Below, one piece after another: positions 16,593 to 25,005 of a stretch of 64,000 nt of DNA. Both the position numbers and the translations under genes were made by a program. Within the stretch, counting starts at the first letter, position 1. Every line of letters starts with the position of its first letter. Source of the stretch: Natrarchaeobius chitinivorans (GTDB lineage: Archaea > Halobacteriota > Halobacteria > Halobacteriales > Natrialbaceae); assembly GCF_003841505.1 (NCBI RefSeq), contig NZ_REGA01000005.1, forward strand, positions 1-64,000. Reading direction: 5' to 3'. The notes beneath the pieces are model-generated. The model was not told the origin of the DNA and did no database searches. It saw only the letters and a list, made by a program, of their open reading frames with translations.

Positions 16593-17972
16593 TCAGCTGA
16601 TTCGGCTGCGCATCTCCTCGGCCGTTTCCTCGGCGACGGTCCGGGCGTTTTCGCCCTGTGCGACGTCACGAACCGCCGTGGCGATCAGGAAGTTCGCAGT
16701 GATCTGACCGATCTCCGGGAAGACCTCTCCGTCGCGGAATCCGAACCGTTCGGATCGCTGAACCGCGTTGGGAAGCGTCTCTTCTCGAAGTTCTTCCGGC
16801 CAGCTACTGATGATACCGTGATCCTGGTATTCGTCCATTTCCGGAATTTCTTCGAGAACCGGCTGGAACCCACCGACCTGAAGGTGACACCAGTCGATGT
16901 AGTTCTCTGGCTCTCCGATCAGGAATTCGGACCACTGTTCGGACGCCTCGAATCCGCCCGCCGACTGTCCGGTCATCGTGTTCAACGTGACCAGTTCACC
17001 GTAGGTCGCCTCACGCTCGTGGGAGATGCTGTCGACGACGCCGTCGGTCATCATCTCGCCTTCGTCGAGGCCGAGCGAGTTGAAAAAGAGGCTGAACGCG
17101 TTTCCGGAGTAGAGGTGGACGTGTTCGTTGTCGTACGCTGGACCGATTCCACCTGCGTCCTGGGCTCCGTCGGGAGTGTACTGGGCCAGTTCGCCGTACA
17201 CCTCGAGTGCTTCGACCATCTCGTCGCTGTCGAAGATGATATCACCGTCCTCGCTGAATACTCGCGCGTTGTTCGAGAGGGCAAAGCCAGTGAAACACTG
17301 CGTCGCGTACTGGTCGTTGTCCGTCCCGAAGAAGATCCCGAACTGGTTGTTGTCGGGATCGTGAAGTGCCTCTGCTGCCTCGAGGAGGTCGTCCCACGTT
17401 CGGGGTTCGGGAAGCCCCATTTCGTCGAAGACCTCCGGTCGGTAGATGGTCAACTGTGGCCACGTGTACAGTGGAACGCCGTAGTACTCGTCGCTGTCGG
17501 GCACGCGGACGAGGTCGAGGAGGTTATCGTAGAATCGATCCTCGCCGATGGATTCGATGATAGCCGTTGCATTCTCCTGTTCGATCGCGTCCGTCGCGGA
17601 GTGCATTACGCTCATCGGGAGCGAGGCGACGTTCGGGAGGTTGTCGGCTGCGACCGCGGCAGTAATTTCGGTCGGCAGGTCACCTTCCTGACTGACGATC
17701 TGATTGAATTCGACACCGGTTTCGCTCTCGAAACGGTCGCCGAGGTCGGAGATACCGGCCCTTCGGTCGTCGTCCGTCTCGAAGTGCAACATCGTAATGT
17801 CGTCCGGGAGTTGCACGTCGCCGTTGCCGTTTCCGTTTCCGTTCCCGTTGCCGTTGCCGTTGCCGTTTCCGTTCCCGTTCCCGTTTCCGTCGCCACCGAT
17901 ACACCCAGCCAGTGCACCAAGCCCAGCAACACCAGTTCCACCGATAAACTGACGTCGAGTGCTGTGTGACAT
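16593..17972 (-). CDS. Sugar-binding lipoprotein of ABC transporter (XacG-like)
   Basis: 459 residues. A Tat signal with STRRQFIGG is followed by a lipobox ending LAGC, so the mature protein is lipid-anchored outside the membrane. A run of about 13 Gly-Asn pairs forms a flexible tether. The rest is a family 1 solute-binding protein with the YGVPLYTWPQLTIYR region. A second in-frame ATG at 17996 is closer to the start predicted from the TATA element (reverse of 18021-18030, ATTTATTAGC); the ATG at 17972 gives the usual short region before the twin arginines. It is the first gene of the importer operon. Confidence 0.88.
   Translation of the reverse strand: MSHSTRRQFIGGTGVAGLGALAGCIGGDGNGNGNGNGNGNGNGNGNGNGNGDVQLPDDITMLHFETDDDRRAGISDLGDRFESETGVEFNQIVSQEGDLPTEITAAVAADNLPNVASLPMSVMHSATDAIEQENATAIIESIGEDRFYDNLLDLVRVPDSDEYYGVPLYTWPQLTIYRPEVFDEMGLPEPRTWDDLLEAAEALHDPDNNQFGIFFGTDNDQYATQCFTGFALSNNARVFSEDGDIIFDSDEMVEALEVYGELAQYTPDGAQDAGGIGPAYDNEHVHLYSGNAFSLFFNSLGLDEGEMMTDGVVDSISHEREATYGELVTLNTMTGQSAGGFEASEQWSEFLIGEPENYIDWCHLQVGGFQPVLEEIPEMDEYQDHGIISSWPEELREETLPNAVQRSERFGFRDGEVFPEIGQITANFLIATAVRDVAQGENARTVAEETAEEMRSRIS
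17817..17891. repeat. Hexanucleotide repeat coding for a Gly-Asn tether
   Basis: About twelve tandem copies of the hexamer GGNAAC on the coding strand (GTTNCC on the plus strand) encode the Gly-Asn repeat just after the lipid-modified cysteine. Third positions vary between units, so the repeat has partly aged. Because the unit is two codons, length changes alter tether length without a frameshift. Confidence 0.9.
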
Positions 17973-18020
17973 TCTCCACCGTCCGTTGTCTTGCATAACA
18001 GGTTTGTGATTGAAGTAGTT

Positions 18021-18046
18021 GCTAATAAATGTTTGGGACTCTAATC
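18021..18046 (-). promoter_or_regulatory. Promoter of the sugar importer operon
   Basis: The reverse strand reads AGTCCCAAAC followed by ATTTATTAGC. The TATA centre at about 18026 predicts a start near 18000, just upstream of the candidate ATGs at 17996 and 17972. The TCCCAA element next to the TATA box resembles one at 24952, upstream of a dehydratase gene of the same locus. Confidence 0.45.
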
Positions 18047-18133
18047 GACCGACGACTAATTTCTATCCGTGAAGAAAGTAATATAAACGGCGTCAGAAGG
18101 GATCATCTGGAGCACCTGCCTGCTGAGGTGGGA

Positions 18134-18142
18134 AGATTTAAC
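18134..18142 (+). promoter_or_regulatory. TATA element of the phosphatase gene
   Basis: AAGATTTAAC is centred about 29 nt before the ATG at 18167. This predicts a leaderless transcript and rejects the longer in-frame start at 18029. Confidence 0.5.
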
Positions 18143-18166
18143 ACCCAGGTTTGTGTCGTGGCGCTC

Positions 18167-18814
18167 ATGAAGCGGATCTATCTCGTGAGGCACGGTCAAA
18201 CCAAGTGGAACGACGAGGGACGTATTCAGGGGTGGGCGTACATCGATTTAGACGACGTTGGACGGAGGCAAGCCCGCCTGGTCGCGGACTATCTCGCACA
18301 GAGCCATCCCGGAATCGATCGAATCGCCTCCTCCGATCTCCCTCGAGCGGTCCAGACTGCCGAAACGATCGCGTCGAAACAGCCGTTCGAAGACCTCTCG
18401 ATCGAACTCGACGACGTCTGGCGAGAACGCGACTTCGGCGTCTTTCAGGGATTCGATAGTTCGACGTTTTTCACCGACTACCCCGAGTACGCGATCCTCG
18501 AAAACGGCCAAGCGGCAGCCGAACGCTCCCCCGAAGACGGTGAAAGCTACGCGGCGTTCGACGAGCGCGTCCGGTCTGCCTGGGACGAGTACGTTCGATC
18601 CGTCTCCGAGGCGGAATCGTGTATCGTCACTCACAGCGGTGTCATCCGTCAGATCTGTGCGTACGTGAACGATCTGGACTACCAGACCGCGATCGCAGAC
18701 GTCTCCCTCGAGAACTGTTCGGTCACGGAAATCCGCGTCGAGGACGGCGATCACTCGATCGAGAACAGTAATCGACGCCACTTCCTCGAGAACGACCAGA
18801 CCGAATCCGCCTGA
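18167..18814 (+). CDS. Histidine phosphatase (phosphoglycerate mutase-like)
   Basis: 215 residues. The catalytic LVRHGQT motif is at residues 6-12 with the phospho-accepting H9. Partner residues are R in SSDLPRAVQTAE (about 56), E in WRERDFG, and the second histidine in VTHSGVIRQ. The members closest in size are broad phosphatases or cobalamin-type phosphatases rather than glycolytic mutases, which are longer. It is transcribed away from the transporter operon and followed by a tandem repeat and the GH31 gene. It may dephosphorylate a sugar phosphate, but nothing in the sequence fixes the substrate. Confidence 0.85.
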   Translation: MKRIYLVRHGQTKWNDEGRIQGWAYIDLDDVGRRQARLVADYLAQSHPGIDRIASSDLPRAVQTAETIASKQPFEDLSIELDDVWRERDFGVFQGFDSSTFFTDYPEYAILENGQAAAERSPEDGESYAAFDERVRSAWDEYVRSVSEAESCIVTHSGVIRQICAYVNDLDYQTAIADVSLENCSVTEIRVEDGDHSIENSNRRHFLENDQTESA

Positions 18815-18830
18815 CCGACCCCCCGGCGGG

Positions 18831-18920
18831 ATTCGGTTCGGAACGGCTTGCTCCGGTGGATAATTCGGTTCGGAACGGCTTGCGTTCGGGTATAATTCGA
18901 TTCGGATACGGCTCAACGAG
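18831..18920. repeat. 32-bp tandem repeat, nearly three units
   Basis: Two units beginning ATTCGGTTCGGAACGGCTTG are 32 bp apart, and a third starts ATTCGATTCGGATACGGCT. The array lies between the phosphatase stop and the TATA box of the GH31 gene. Confidence 0.85.
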
Positions 18921-18931
18921 CGAGTGTCACT

Positions 18932-18941
18932 AGTTATAAGC
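18932..18941 (+). promoter_or_regulatory. TATA element of the GH31 gene
   Basis: AGTTATAAGCC is centred about 28 nt before the ATG at 18965. This supports that start and a leaderless transcript separate from the phosphatase gene. Confidence 0.55.
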
Positions 18942-18964
18942 CACCCCTCTCGCAACGTAGGTGT

Positions 18965-21331
18965 ATGCCACGTGCTTCACTCGCCACGGTGAATAGGTAC
19001 GACTGTACCGATGGCGTCGTAACGTTGGAGTGTACGGTCGATCACGATCACTCGGCCGAGGTCGACAAGTACGAACTACCCGAGAGTGACGCGGTCGTCA
19101 CCCTCGAGTTCTACAATCCAAGTACGTTCCGATTCGAGCTATCGCCGACGGCGGATTCCGGGGCGCAAGGCGTCGACATCTCTCCAGAGACGGTCTCCGA
19201 ACCGACGTCTGTCGATCTCAGCGAGCGCGACGGCGACCTGCTCGTCAGGACGGACGAACTCGTCGTGACGATCGGTCTCGACGAGTGGCGCTTCGCAGTC
19301 GACGAACGCGACGGGGACGAACTGCTGCGCGAACAGCATACTGACCTCACGGCGAAACAGGAGCGCCGCACTGACCCGCTCGGGTTTTCCCTCGAGCGCA
19401 CCAACCGCTGGCCGTACCGGATCGATTCGACGAGCGGATCGTTCACGCTCTTTCCGGACGAGCACATCTACGGGTTCGGCGAGAAGTTCACCGAGTTCGA
19501 CAAACGCGGCCAGTTGATCGAATCGTGGATCACCCAGCCAAACGGTGCCGAGACCGAACGGTCCTACAAGAACGTCCCGTTTTTCGTCTCGACTCGCGGC
19601 TACGGACTCCTCGTCGACACCGTCAAGCGAACCACGTTCGACGTCGGACACACTTCGTCGGTCTCCAAAGAAATCACGGTCGACGACGAGTCCCTCGCGT
19701 TCGTCTTCTGTCACGGGCCGTCGTTCAAGGACGTCCTCCAGACCTACACCGGACTTACCGGACGGCCGGGGTCGGTTCCGAAATGGAGTCTCGGTATCTG
19801 GATGTCCCGCCTCGGCTACCAGAACCGCGATGAACTCGAGGGAGTCGCCGACGAAATCCGGAGCCGAGAGTTCCCCTGCGACGTGTTCAACCTCGATCCG
19901 CCGTGGCTTCGACCGGAACACCTCTGTGATCTCGTCTGGGACGAAGAGAGCTTCCCCGATCCCGAAGGGATGATCGACGACCTTCACGACGACGGGTTCA
20001 AGCTCTGTCTCTGGGAGTATCCGTACCTTCTCTCCCAGACGGACGCCTTCGACGAGGCGTACGAAAACGGGTATCTGGTATCGAACTCCGACGGCGAACC
20101 GTACTTGCTGACCCGACTGAGCTGGGCGAGCGACCGAGGTGGTATCGTCGACTTCACCAACCCGGACGCTCGAGAGTGGTGGAAGGACAAACACGCGAAG
20201 CTGCTCGATATGGGCGTCGACGCGTTCAAAACCGACTTCGGCGAGTATCTGCCGACTGATGCGATCACGTCAGACGGCCGAAGCGGATCGGCGGTACGAA
20301 ACGAGTACTCACTACTGTACACGGGCACCGTCCACGAAGCCATGGTCGAAGCGGGCGTCGACCCGTTGCTGTGGGCTCGGCCCGGCTGGACCGGCGGCCA
20401 GCAGTATCCCGTCCACTGGGGTGGGGACCCGAACACGACGTTCGAATCGATGGCGGCGTCGTTGCGGGGCGGACTGAGTATTTCGCTGTCGGGGTACGGG
20501 TTCTGGAGCTGTGACATCGGCGGGTTCCACGGCGAACCCTCCCCGGAACTGTACGTCCGCTGGGCGCAGTTCGGCTTGCTCGGCCTGAGTCACGCCAGAT
20601 TCCACGGGACGACACCGCGAGAACCGTGGGAGTACGGCGAGGAGGCTGCCGAAATCGTCACCCGGTACGCACGCGAACGGTACCGTCTCATCCCGTATCT
20701 CCACCGGCTGTCGATCGAAGCCTCCGAGACCGGCATTCCCGTCCTCCGCCCGCTGGTTCTCGAGTTCCAGGACGACCGTGCCGTCTACGGCGAACAGACC
20801 CAGCTCATGCTCGGTGATTCCCTGCTGGTCGCGCCGGTCCTCTCCTCGACGGACGAACGCGACGTCTACCTCCCGCCAGGCGAGTGGGTCGACTACTGGA
20901 CCGGCGAGCGATACGACGGCAGTCAGACGGTTACGGTCGACGCGCCACTCGAGACGATGCCGGTCTTCCAGCGCAGTGAGACCGCTATCCCGACGCGTGA
21001 GCCGACCCAGTGGGTCGACGAGACCCCCGCCGATCGGGTGACGCTCCGTACGGTTCTCGACGCTGACGGGGATACCGACTGCGAGACGACCGTCTACGAG
21101 ACGGATCCCGAAGGGACGGCGGTCTCTATCAGTTCGGCTTCCGGCGGCGACGCCATCGACGTCGACGTCGACGGAACCCCGGCCGACTTCGGCGTAACGA
21201 TCCACGCGGTAGCGGATGCACCAGACGAAATCTCGTGTAACGGAACGGGACTCGAGCGCGTCCCCGACGACCCCGAAAGCGGTCAGTGGAGCTACGACGA
21301 GGAGGCGGAGACGGTTACGGCACTGTTCTAA
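18965..21331 (+). CDS. GH31 glycoside hydrolase, probable alpha-xylosidase
   Basis: 788 residues, no signal peptide, so cytoplasmic. Order: N-terminal beta-sandwich (1-265), TIM barrel (about 270-620), beta domains (620-788). The nucleophile is D424 in FKTDFGEYLP; KTDFGE is the signature of alpha-xylosidases such as YicI and XylS, whereas alpha-glucosidases have DMNE-type motifs. The acid/base is D488 in PVHWGGD, preceded by GGQQY as in YicI. It would remove alpha-linked xylose from isoprimeverose or xyloglucan fragments after uptake by the neighbouring importer, feeding xylose to the dehydrogenase at 26336. The C-terminal domain of about 100 residues is acidic and poorly conserved. Confidence 0.88.
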   Translation: MPRASLATVNRYDCTDGVVTLECTVDHDHSAEVDKYELPESDAVVTLEFYNPSTFRFELSPTADSGAQGVDISPETVSEPTSVDLSERDGDLLVRTDELVVTIGLDEWRFAVDERDGDELLREQHTDLTAKQERRTDPLGFSLERTNRWPYRIDSTSGSFTLFPDEHIYGFGEKFTEFDKRGQLIESWITQPNGAETERSYKNVPFFVSTRGYGLLVDTVKRTTFDVGHTSSVSKEITVDDESLAFVFCHGPSFKDVLQTYTGLTGRPGSVPKWSLGIWMSRLGYQNRDELEGVADEIRSREFPCDVFNLDPPWLRPEHLCDLVWDEESFPDPEGMIDDLHDDGFKLCLWEYPYLLSQTDAFDEAYENGYLVSNSDGEPYLLTRLSWASDRGGIVDFTNPDAREWWKDKHAKLLDMGVDAFKTDFGEYLPTDAITSDGRSGSAVRNEYSLLYTGTVHEAMVEAGVDPLLWARPGWTGGQQYPVHWGGDPNTTFESMAASLRGGLSISLSGYGFWSCDIGGFHGEPSPELYVRWAQFGLLGLSHARFHGTTPREPWEYGEEAAEIVTRYARERYRLIPYLHRLSIEASETGIPVLRPLVLEFQDDRAVYGEQTQLMLGDSLLVAPVLSSTDERDVYLPPGEWVDYWTGERYDGSQTVTVDAPLETMPVFQRSETAIPTREPTQWVDETPADRVTLRTVLDADGDTDCETTVYETDPEGTAVSISSASGGDAIDVDVDGTPADFGVTIHAVADAPDEISCNGTGLERVPDDPESGQWSYDEEAETVTALF

Positions 21332-21410
21332 CGGGGCGGTTTTCGCTTCCGCGGAGCGTTCTTTTTGCTTGCGTGGTTGCTCGCTGCGTTTCGGTGGAAA
21401 ACGACGCCCG

Positions 21411-21487
21411 ATACGGATTGCTGCCCTTGTACCGGAGCGATCGCGAGACGGGGGCGGCTTCGGAGATGACGTACAGCAAACCCGTAT
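21411..21487. repeat. 82-bp-family palindromic repeat, copy 3 (77 bp)
   Basis: It starts ATACGGATTGCTG and ends ACAGCAAACCCGTAT, with TACCGGAGCGATCGC inside. The right inner arm is degenerate (CGGCTTCGGAGATG). It lies 80 bp after the GH31 stop in the spacer between convergent genes, next to copy 4. Confidence 0.8.
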
Positions 21488-21577
21488 GAGTGCTCGAAAA
21501 CGAGCCTTTCAAAGAACCTGGGCCGAGTTCGTCAGCGCTCGCGTATCGGTCCGTTCGTCGGACGACGACCGGGACTC

Positions 21578-21659
21578 ATACGGATTACTGGAACGATTCA
21601 CCGGCGTAACCGTCGCCTGGCTCGCGGTTGCGCCGGAAATGACGTACAGTAAACCGTAT
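21578..21659. repeat. 82-bp palindromic repeat, copy 4
   Basis: Ends ATACGGATTACTG and CAGTAAACCGTAT. Its last base is shared with the TGA stop of the dehydratase gene at 21659, giving TGATACGG on that gene's coding strand, exactly as in copies 1 and 2. Copies 3 and 4 together fill most of the spacer 21332-21658 between two converging genes. Confidence 0.88.
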
Positions 21660-22921
21660 CACTCCCAGCCGTCGAACTCGTCGGTGAGGTAGCGTTCGAC
21701 GACGTCGTCGTTGAGTTCGATTCCGAGACCGGGACCTTCCGGCAGGTCGACGTAGCCGTCCTCGATGATCGGGCCGCTTCCGTCGACTCGCTGGACGAGG
21801 TCCTCCCACCACGGCACGTCAGCCGCGTGGAACTCGAGTGCGAGGAAGTTCGGAATCGACGCGGCGAAGTGGACGCCTGCTACCGTCCCGACCGGACTCG
21901 AGATGTTGTGTGGCGCAAGCGGGACGCCGTACAGATCACACAGCGTCGCGACCCGCTGGAGGTCGCGGAGTCCGCCGGTCTTGTTCACGTCCGGCGCGGC
22001 GACGTCGACCCCGTCGTTCTGGAGGAGGTTCTGGAATCCAGCGACGGTCGTGACGTTTTCCCCGGTGAGAATCGGGGTATCGAGCGCCTGGGCGATCCGG
22101 CGGTGTCCGTCCGTCTTCTCGGGCGGGATCGGATCTTCGATCCACGCGAGGTCGAACGGCTCGAGTTTCTTCCCGAGTCGGATCGCGCTCTCGACGGTGA
22201 AGTTCCAGTGGAGGTCGACTCCAAGGTCGATCTCGTAGCCGATCTCCTCGCGGACGGCCTCGATGAGCGACGCCTTGTGCTCGATAGATTCGTTGTCGAG
22301 TCGCCTCGAGGCGGTGTCTATCTCCCGGTGGGTCCGAACGTCGAGATCGAACTTCAGGGCGGTGTACCCCTCGTCGACTACATTTCGGGCTGCTCGGGCG
22401 TAGGACTCCGGCGTGTAGACGTCCTGGGGATCGAGTTTCTGTGCCTGCGCGAGGGATTCCCCAGCGTGAGTGTCACAGTAGATCTGTACTTCGTCGCGGT
22501 ACTTCCCGCCCAGCAACTCGTAGACGGGAACGTCGAGCAGCTTCCCTTTGATGTCCCAGAGGGCGATTTCGATCCCGGCGAACGCCGAGCGGCCGAACGC
22601 GCCCGTCCCCGTTCGCTCCTGTTCCAGGTGGTCCATCAACCGGTCGATGTCCAGCGGATTCTCCCCGACGATCAGTTCGCCGACGCGTCGTGCGACGTCG
22701 CTCGACTCCTCGCCGACGAACGTCTCGCCGATTCCGGTGATACCCGCGTCGGTTTCTACCTTCACGAGGCTCCAGGGGAAGTTCCCCTGGACGACGAGTC
22801 GCGAGACGTCGGTGATCTCGAGGTCCCGTTCGGACGGCCGGTTCGATTCGGTCATCTGCAGGTCGCGCCACGGTACGCCTCCCCCCGGGGGGATGACGTA
22901 CTCGTCGTCTTGGTCTGTCAT
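21659..22921 (-). CDS. Enolase-superfamily sugar-acid dehydratase (MR/MLE family)
   Basis: 420 residues from the ATG at 22921. N-terminal capping domain, then barrel with K190 (ALKFDLDV), D236 and H238 (GVDLHWN), E262 (WIEDPI), E288 (LTGEN) and H338 (APHNISS). This pattern fits acid-sugar dehydratases that remove water from aldonates to give 2-keto-3-deoxy acids. In haloarchaea the xylonate dehydratase of the Xac pathway belongs to this superfamily, so D-xylonate is a reasonable substrate guess; galactonate or arabinonate remain possible. A TTG at 22948 is an upstream alternative start. Promoter candidates are GTATATTATG (about 22996) and GATTAAGT (about 22954). Confidence 0.82.
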   Translation of the reverse strand: MTDQDDEYVIPPGGGVPWRDLQMTESNRPSERDLEITDVSRLVVQGNFPWSLVKVETDAGITGIGETFVGEESSDVARRVGELIVGENPLDIDRLMDHLEQERTGTGAFGRSAFAGIEIALWDIKGKLLDVPVYELLGGKYRDEVQIYCDTHAGESLAQAQKLDPQDVYTPESYARAARNVVDEGYTALKFDLDVRTHREIDTASRRLDNESIEHKASLIEAVREEIGYEIDLGVDLHWNFTVESAIRLGKKLEPFDLAWIEDPIPPEKTDGHRRIAQALDTPILTGENVTTVAGFQNLLQNDGVDVAAPDVNKTGGLRDLQRVATLCDLYGVPLAPHNISSPVGTVAGVHFAASIPNFLALEFHAADVPWWEDLVQRVDGSGPIIEDGYVDLPEGPGLGIELNDDVVERYLTDEFDGWE

Positions 22922-23050
22922 CGCTATCTGAGACTCGTCTAAGCGCAACTTAATCGTTTGGCATCGCTCCTCGACAGATATGAAAGCCGCTCATAATATA
23001 CCCCCTACTTTCTTATAGAAGAGTTCCCAACGACCGATGGAGACCAACCT

Positions 23051-24139
23051 ATGGTACTACAGGCCGGAATTATCGGTACGGGTGGAGTCGCTGGACTCGG
23101 CCTCCTCGGGATGCACGATGCCGACGAGATCGGCGAACAGAAAGTCGACGAGAGTCACGCGGGTGCCTACGAACGCAGCGACCGGATCGAACTGGTCGCG
23201 GTCGCCGACGTCGACGAATCGAAACTGGAAACGTTCGGCTCGCTGTGGGACATTCCGACGAGTAGCCGTTATGCGAGCCACACGGAGATGCTCGAAAACG
23301 AGGACCTGGATATCGTCTCGGTGTGTTCGCCGACGTTCCTCCACCACGATCACGTCGTCGACGCCGCCCAGTCACCGGCCGCACCGGACGCCATCTGGTG
23401 TGAGAAACCGATCGCCTCGAGTCTGACGAACGCAGAGAACATGGTCGAGGTCTGTTCGGACACCGGAACCGAACTCGTGATCAATCACACCTCTCGGTTT
23501 ACGCCGAGCATGCAGCGCCTGCGCGAACTCGTCTACGAGGAGGATCTCATCGGCGACGTCCGCTCTGTCAACGCCCAGTTCCGGATGGAACTCGTTCGAA
23601 ACTCGACGCACGTGCTCGATACCGTCACGTATCTCACCGATGCCGACGCCGTCGAAGTCACGGGCCACCTGACCGACGGCAACGAGGCAAACAGCGCCCT
23701 CGAGGTTTCGGAGACGGTCGACGATACCGGCGGTGGCGGCATGATCGTTCTCGACAACGGCGCGTTCTTCACCATCGACTGTACGAATCCCCGGGACATT
23801 TCGACGATGGCGTACCAGATTATCGGCACCGACGGTCGGTTGAGCATCGACATCCCGACCGGCGAATGGCGATACTGGGATCTGGTCGACGGCAGTCACG
23901 AGGAGACGCCGCTTCCAGACTTCTCCGTCAGTGCCGACGACTACGCACAGGGGTTCGCCAACGCGGCCGAACACCTCGCCGACCTCGTCGCCGGAGACGC
24001 GACCAACATCTCCAGCGGCGAGGAGGCACTTCGATCCCTCGAGATCATCGTCGGTATCTACGTTTCGGATACGACGGGGTCGAAAGTCGATCTGCCCCTC
24101 GCTGGCCCCCTGAGAGACGTCCGAATCAAATCCTGGTAA
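23051..24139 (+). CDS. Gfo/Idh/MocA family oxidoreductase
   Basis: 362 residues. The Rossmann fold starts at once: AGIIGTGGVAGLGLLGMHD. The hallmark lysine is in WCEKPIASS (about residue 120). Such enzymes oxidise sugars or inositols with NAD(P)+, or act on sugar acids. An insertion between the first strand and helix (HDADEIGEQKVDESHAGAY) is unusual for the family. It is divergent from the dehydratase, with a TATA element CTTATAGA about 35 nt upstream of the ATG. Since a good D-xylose dehydrogenase is present at 26336, this one probably handles another sugar or a later intermediate. Confidence 0.85.
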   Translation: MVLQAGIIGTGGVAGLGLLGMHDADEIGEQKVDESHAGAYERSDRIELVAVADVDESKLETFGSLWDIPTSSRYASHTEMLENEDLDIVSVCSPTFLHHDHVVDAAQSPAAPDAIWCEKPIASSLTNAENMVEVCSDTGTELVINHTSRFTPSMQRLRELVYEEDLIGDVRSVNAQFRMELVRNSTHVLDTVTYLTDADAVEVTGHLTDGNEANSALEVSETVDDTGGGGMIVLDNGAFFTIDCTNPRDISTMAYQIIGTDGRLSIDIPTGEWRYWDLVDGSHEETPLPDFSVSADDYAQGFANAAEHLADLVAGDATNISSGEEALRSLEIIVGIYVSDTTGSKVDLPLAGPLRDVRIKSW

Positions 24140-24189
24140 CTGCGGTCAATCTCGGTGCCTTTTTGACTAGGTAGTGCAAACGTCGATCC

Positions 24190-24921
24190 ATGCGACAGGT
24201 CAGATTTATCGATCCAGCAGGAACGACGCGCACCGGAGAGTGGATAGACGGAACGATCGAATTCGGCGACCAGGAGTACGATCCGGCAGACGTCCGGATC
24301 CTTCCTCCCTCGGACCCGTCGAAGATCGTTTGTATCGGCCTCAACTACGAGGACCACGCAGAAGAGAGCGGAATGGACCTGCCGGAGCGGCCGTGGCTGT
24401 TCCTGAAGGGACCGAACACGCTCGCCGGTCACGGCGACACCGTCTCCCCGCCGTCGGGTAAAGATCAGATCGACTTCGAAGCCGAACTAGGCGTCGTCAT
24501 CGACCGCCAGTGTCGACACGTCGACGCGGACGACGCCATGGACTTAGTTCGCGGCTTCACCTGCGCGAACGACGTCTCGAACCGCGACGACCAGTACGAA
24601 GAACAGAACTGGGTGCGCGGAAAGGCGTTCGACGGTGCCGCACCCGTCGGCCCGGTCGTCGCGACCCCCGATCACGTCCCAGACGACGCGAGCATCGAAC
24701 TCCGCGTAAACGGCGAAACCAAGCAGTCGTCCTCGCGCTCGGAGCTGATCTTCTCGATTCCCGAACTGATCGAAGAGATCACGACCTACCTCACGCTCGA
24801 GCCCGGCGACATCGTCATCACGGGCACTCCCGCCGGCGTCGGACCGCTCGCCGACGGCGACCACGTCGAAGTCGAGATCGAGGGGATCGGGACCCTCGAA
24901 CACGGCGTCGACCTCTCCTGA
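24190..24921 (+). CDS. Fumarylacetoacetate hydrolase-fold enzyme
   Basis: 243 residues, covering one FAH domain. Motifs: VCIGLNYEDHAEE, metal ligands E-x-E in DFEAELGVVI, NDVSNRDDQ, and VITGTPAGVG near the C-terminus. The size matches acylpyruvases and 2,4-diketo-3-deoxy-acid hydrolases. In haloarchaeal pentose breakdown, 2-keto-3-deoxypentonate dehydratase also belongs to this fold, but is somewhat longer in my recollection. It follows the Gfo/Idh gene by 50 bp on the same strand and probably shares its transcript. It likely processes the keto-deoxy acid made by one of the dehydratases. Confidence 0.8.
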   Translation: MRQVRFIDPAGTTRTGEWIDGTIEFGDQEYDPADVRILPPSDPSKIVCIGLNYEDHAEESGMDLPERPWLFLKGPNTLAGHGDTVSPPSGKDQIDFEAELGVVIDRQCRHVDADDAMDLVRGFTCANDVSNRDDQYEEQNWVRGKAFDGAAPVGPVVATPDHVPDDASIELRVNGETKQSSSRSELIFSIPELIEEITTYLTLEPGDIVITGTPAGVGPLADGDHVEVEIEGIGTLEHGVDLS

Positions 24922-24951
24922 TCACTCTCGGAGCCGATCCGGAAGCGTCGA

Positions 24952-24967
24952 TCCCAACGACTTATTA
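24952..24967 (+). promoter_or_regulatory. Promoter of the second dehydratase gene
   Basis: TCCCAACGAC runs directly into CTTATTACC. The TATA centre at about 24963 predicts a start near 24990, shortly before the ATG at 25006. The TCCCAAC element also occurs at 23025 and, as TCCCAAAC, at 18031-18040 on the other strand. Confidence 0.45.
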
Positions 24968-25005
24968 CCCATTATCGAGACGGTGTAGGTGGTGACGAAC
25001 GCTCA

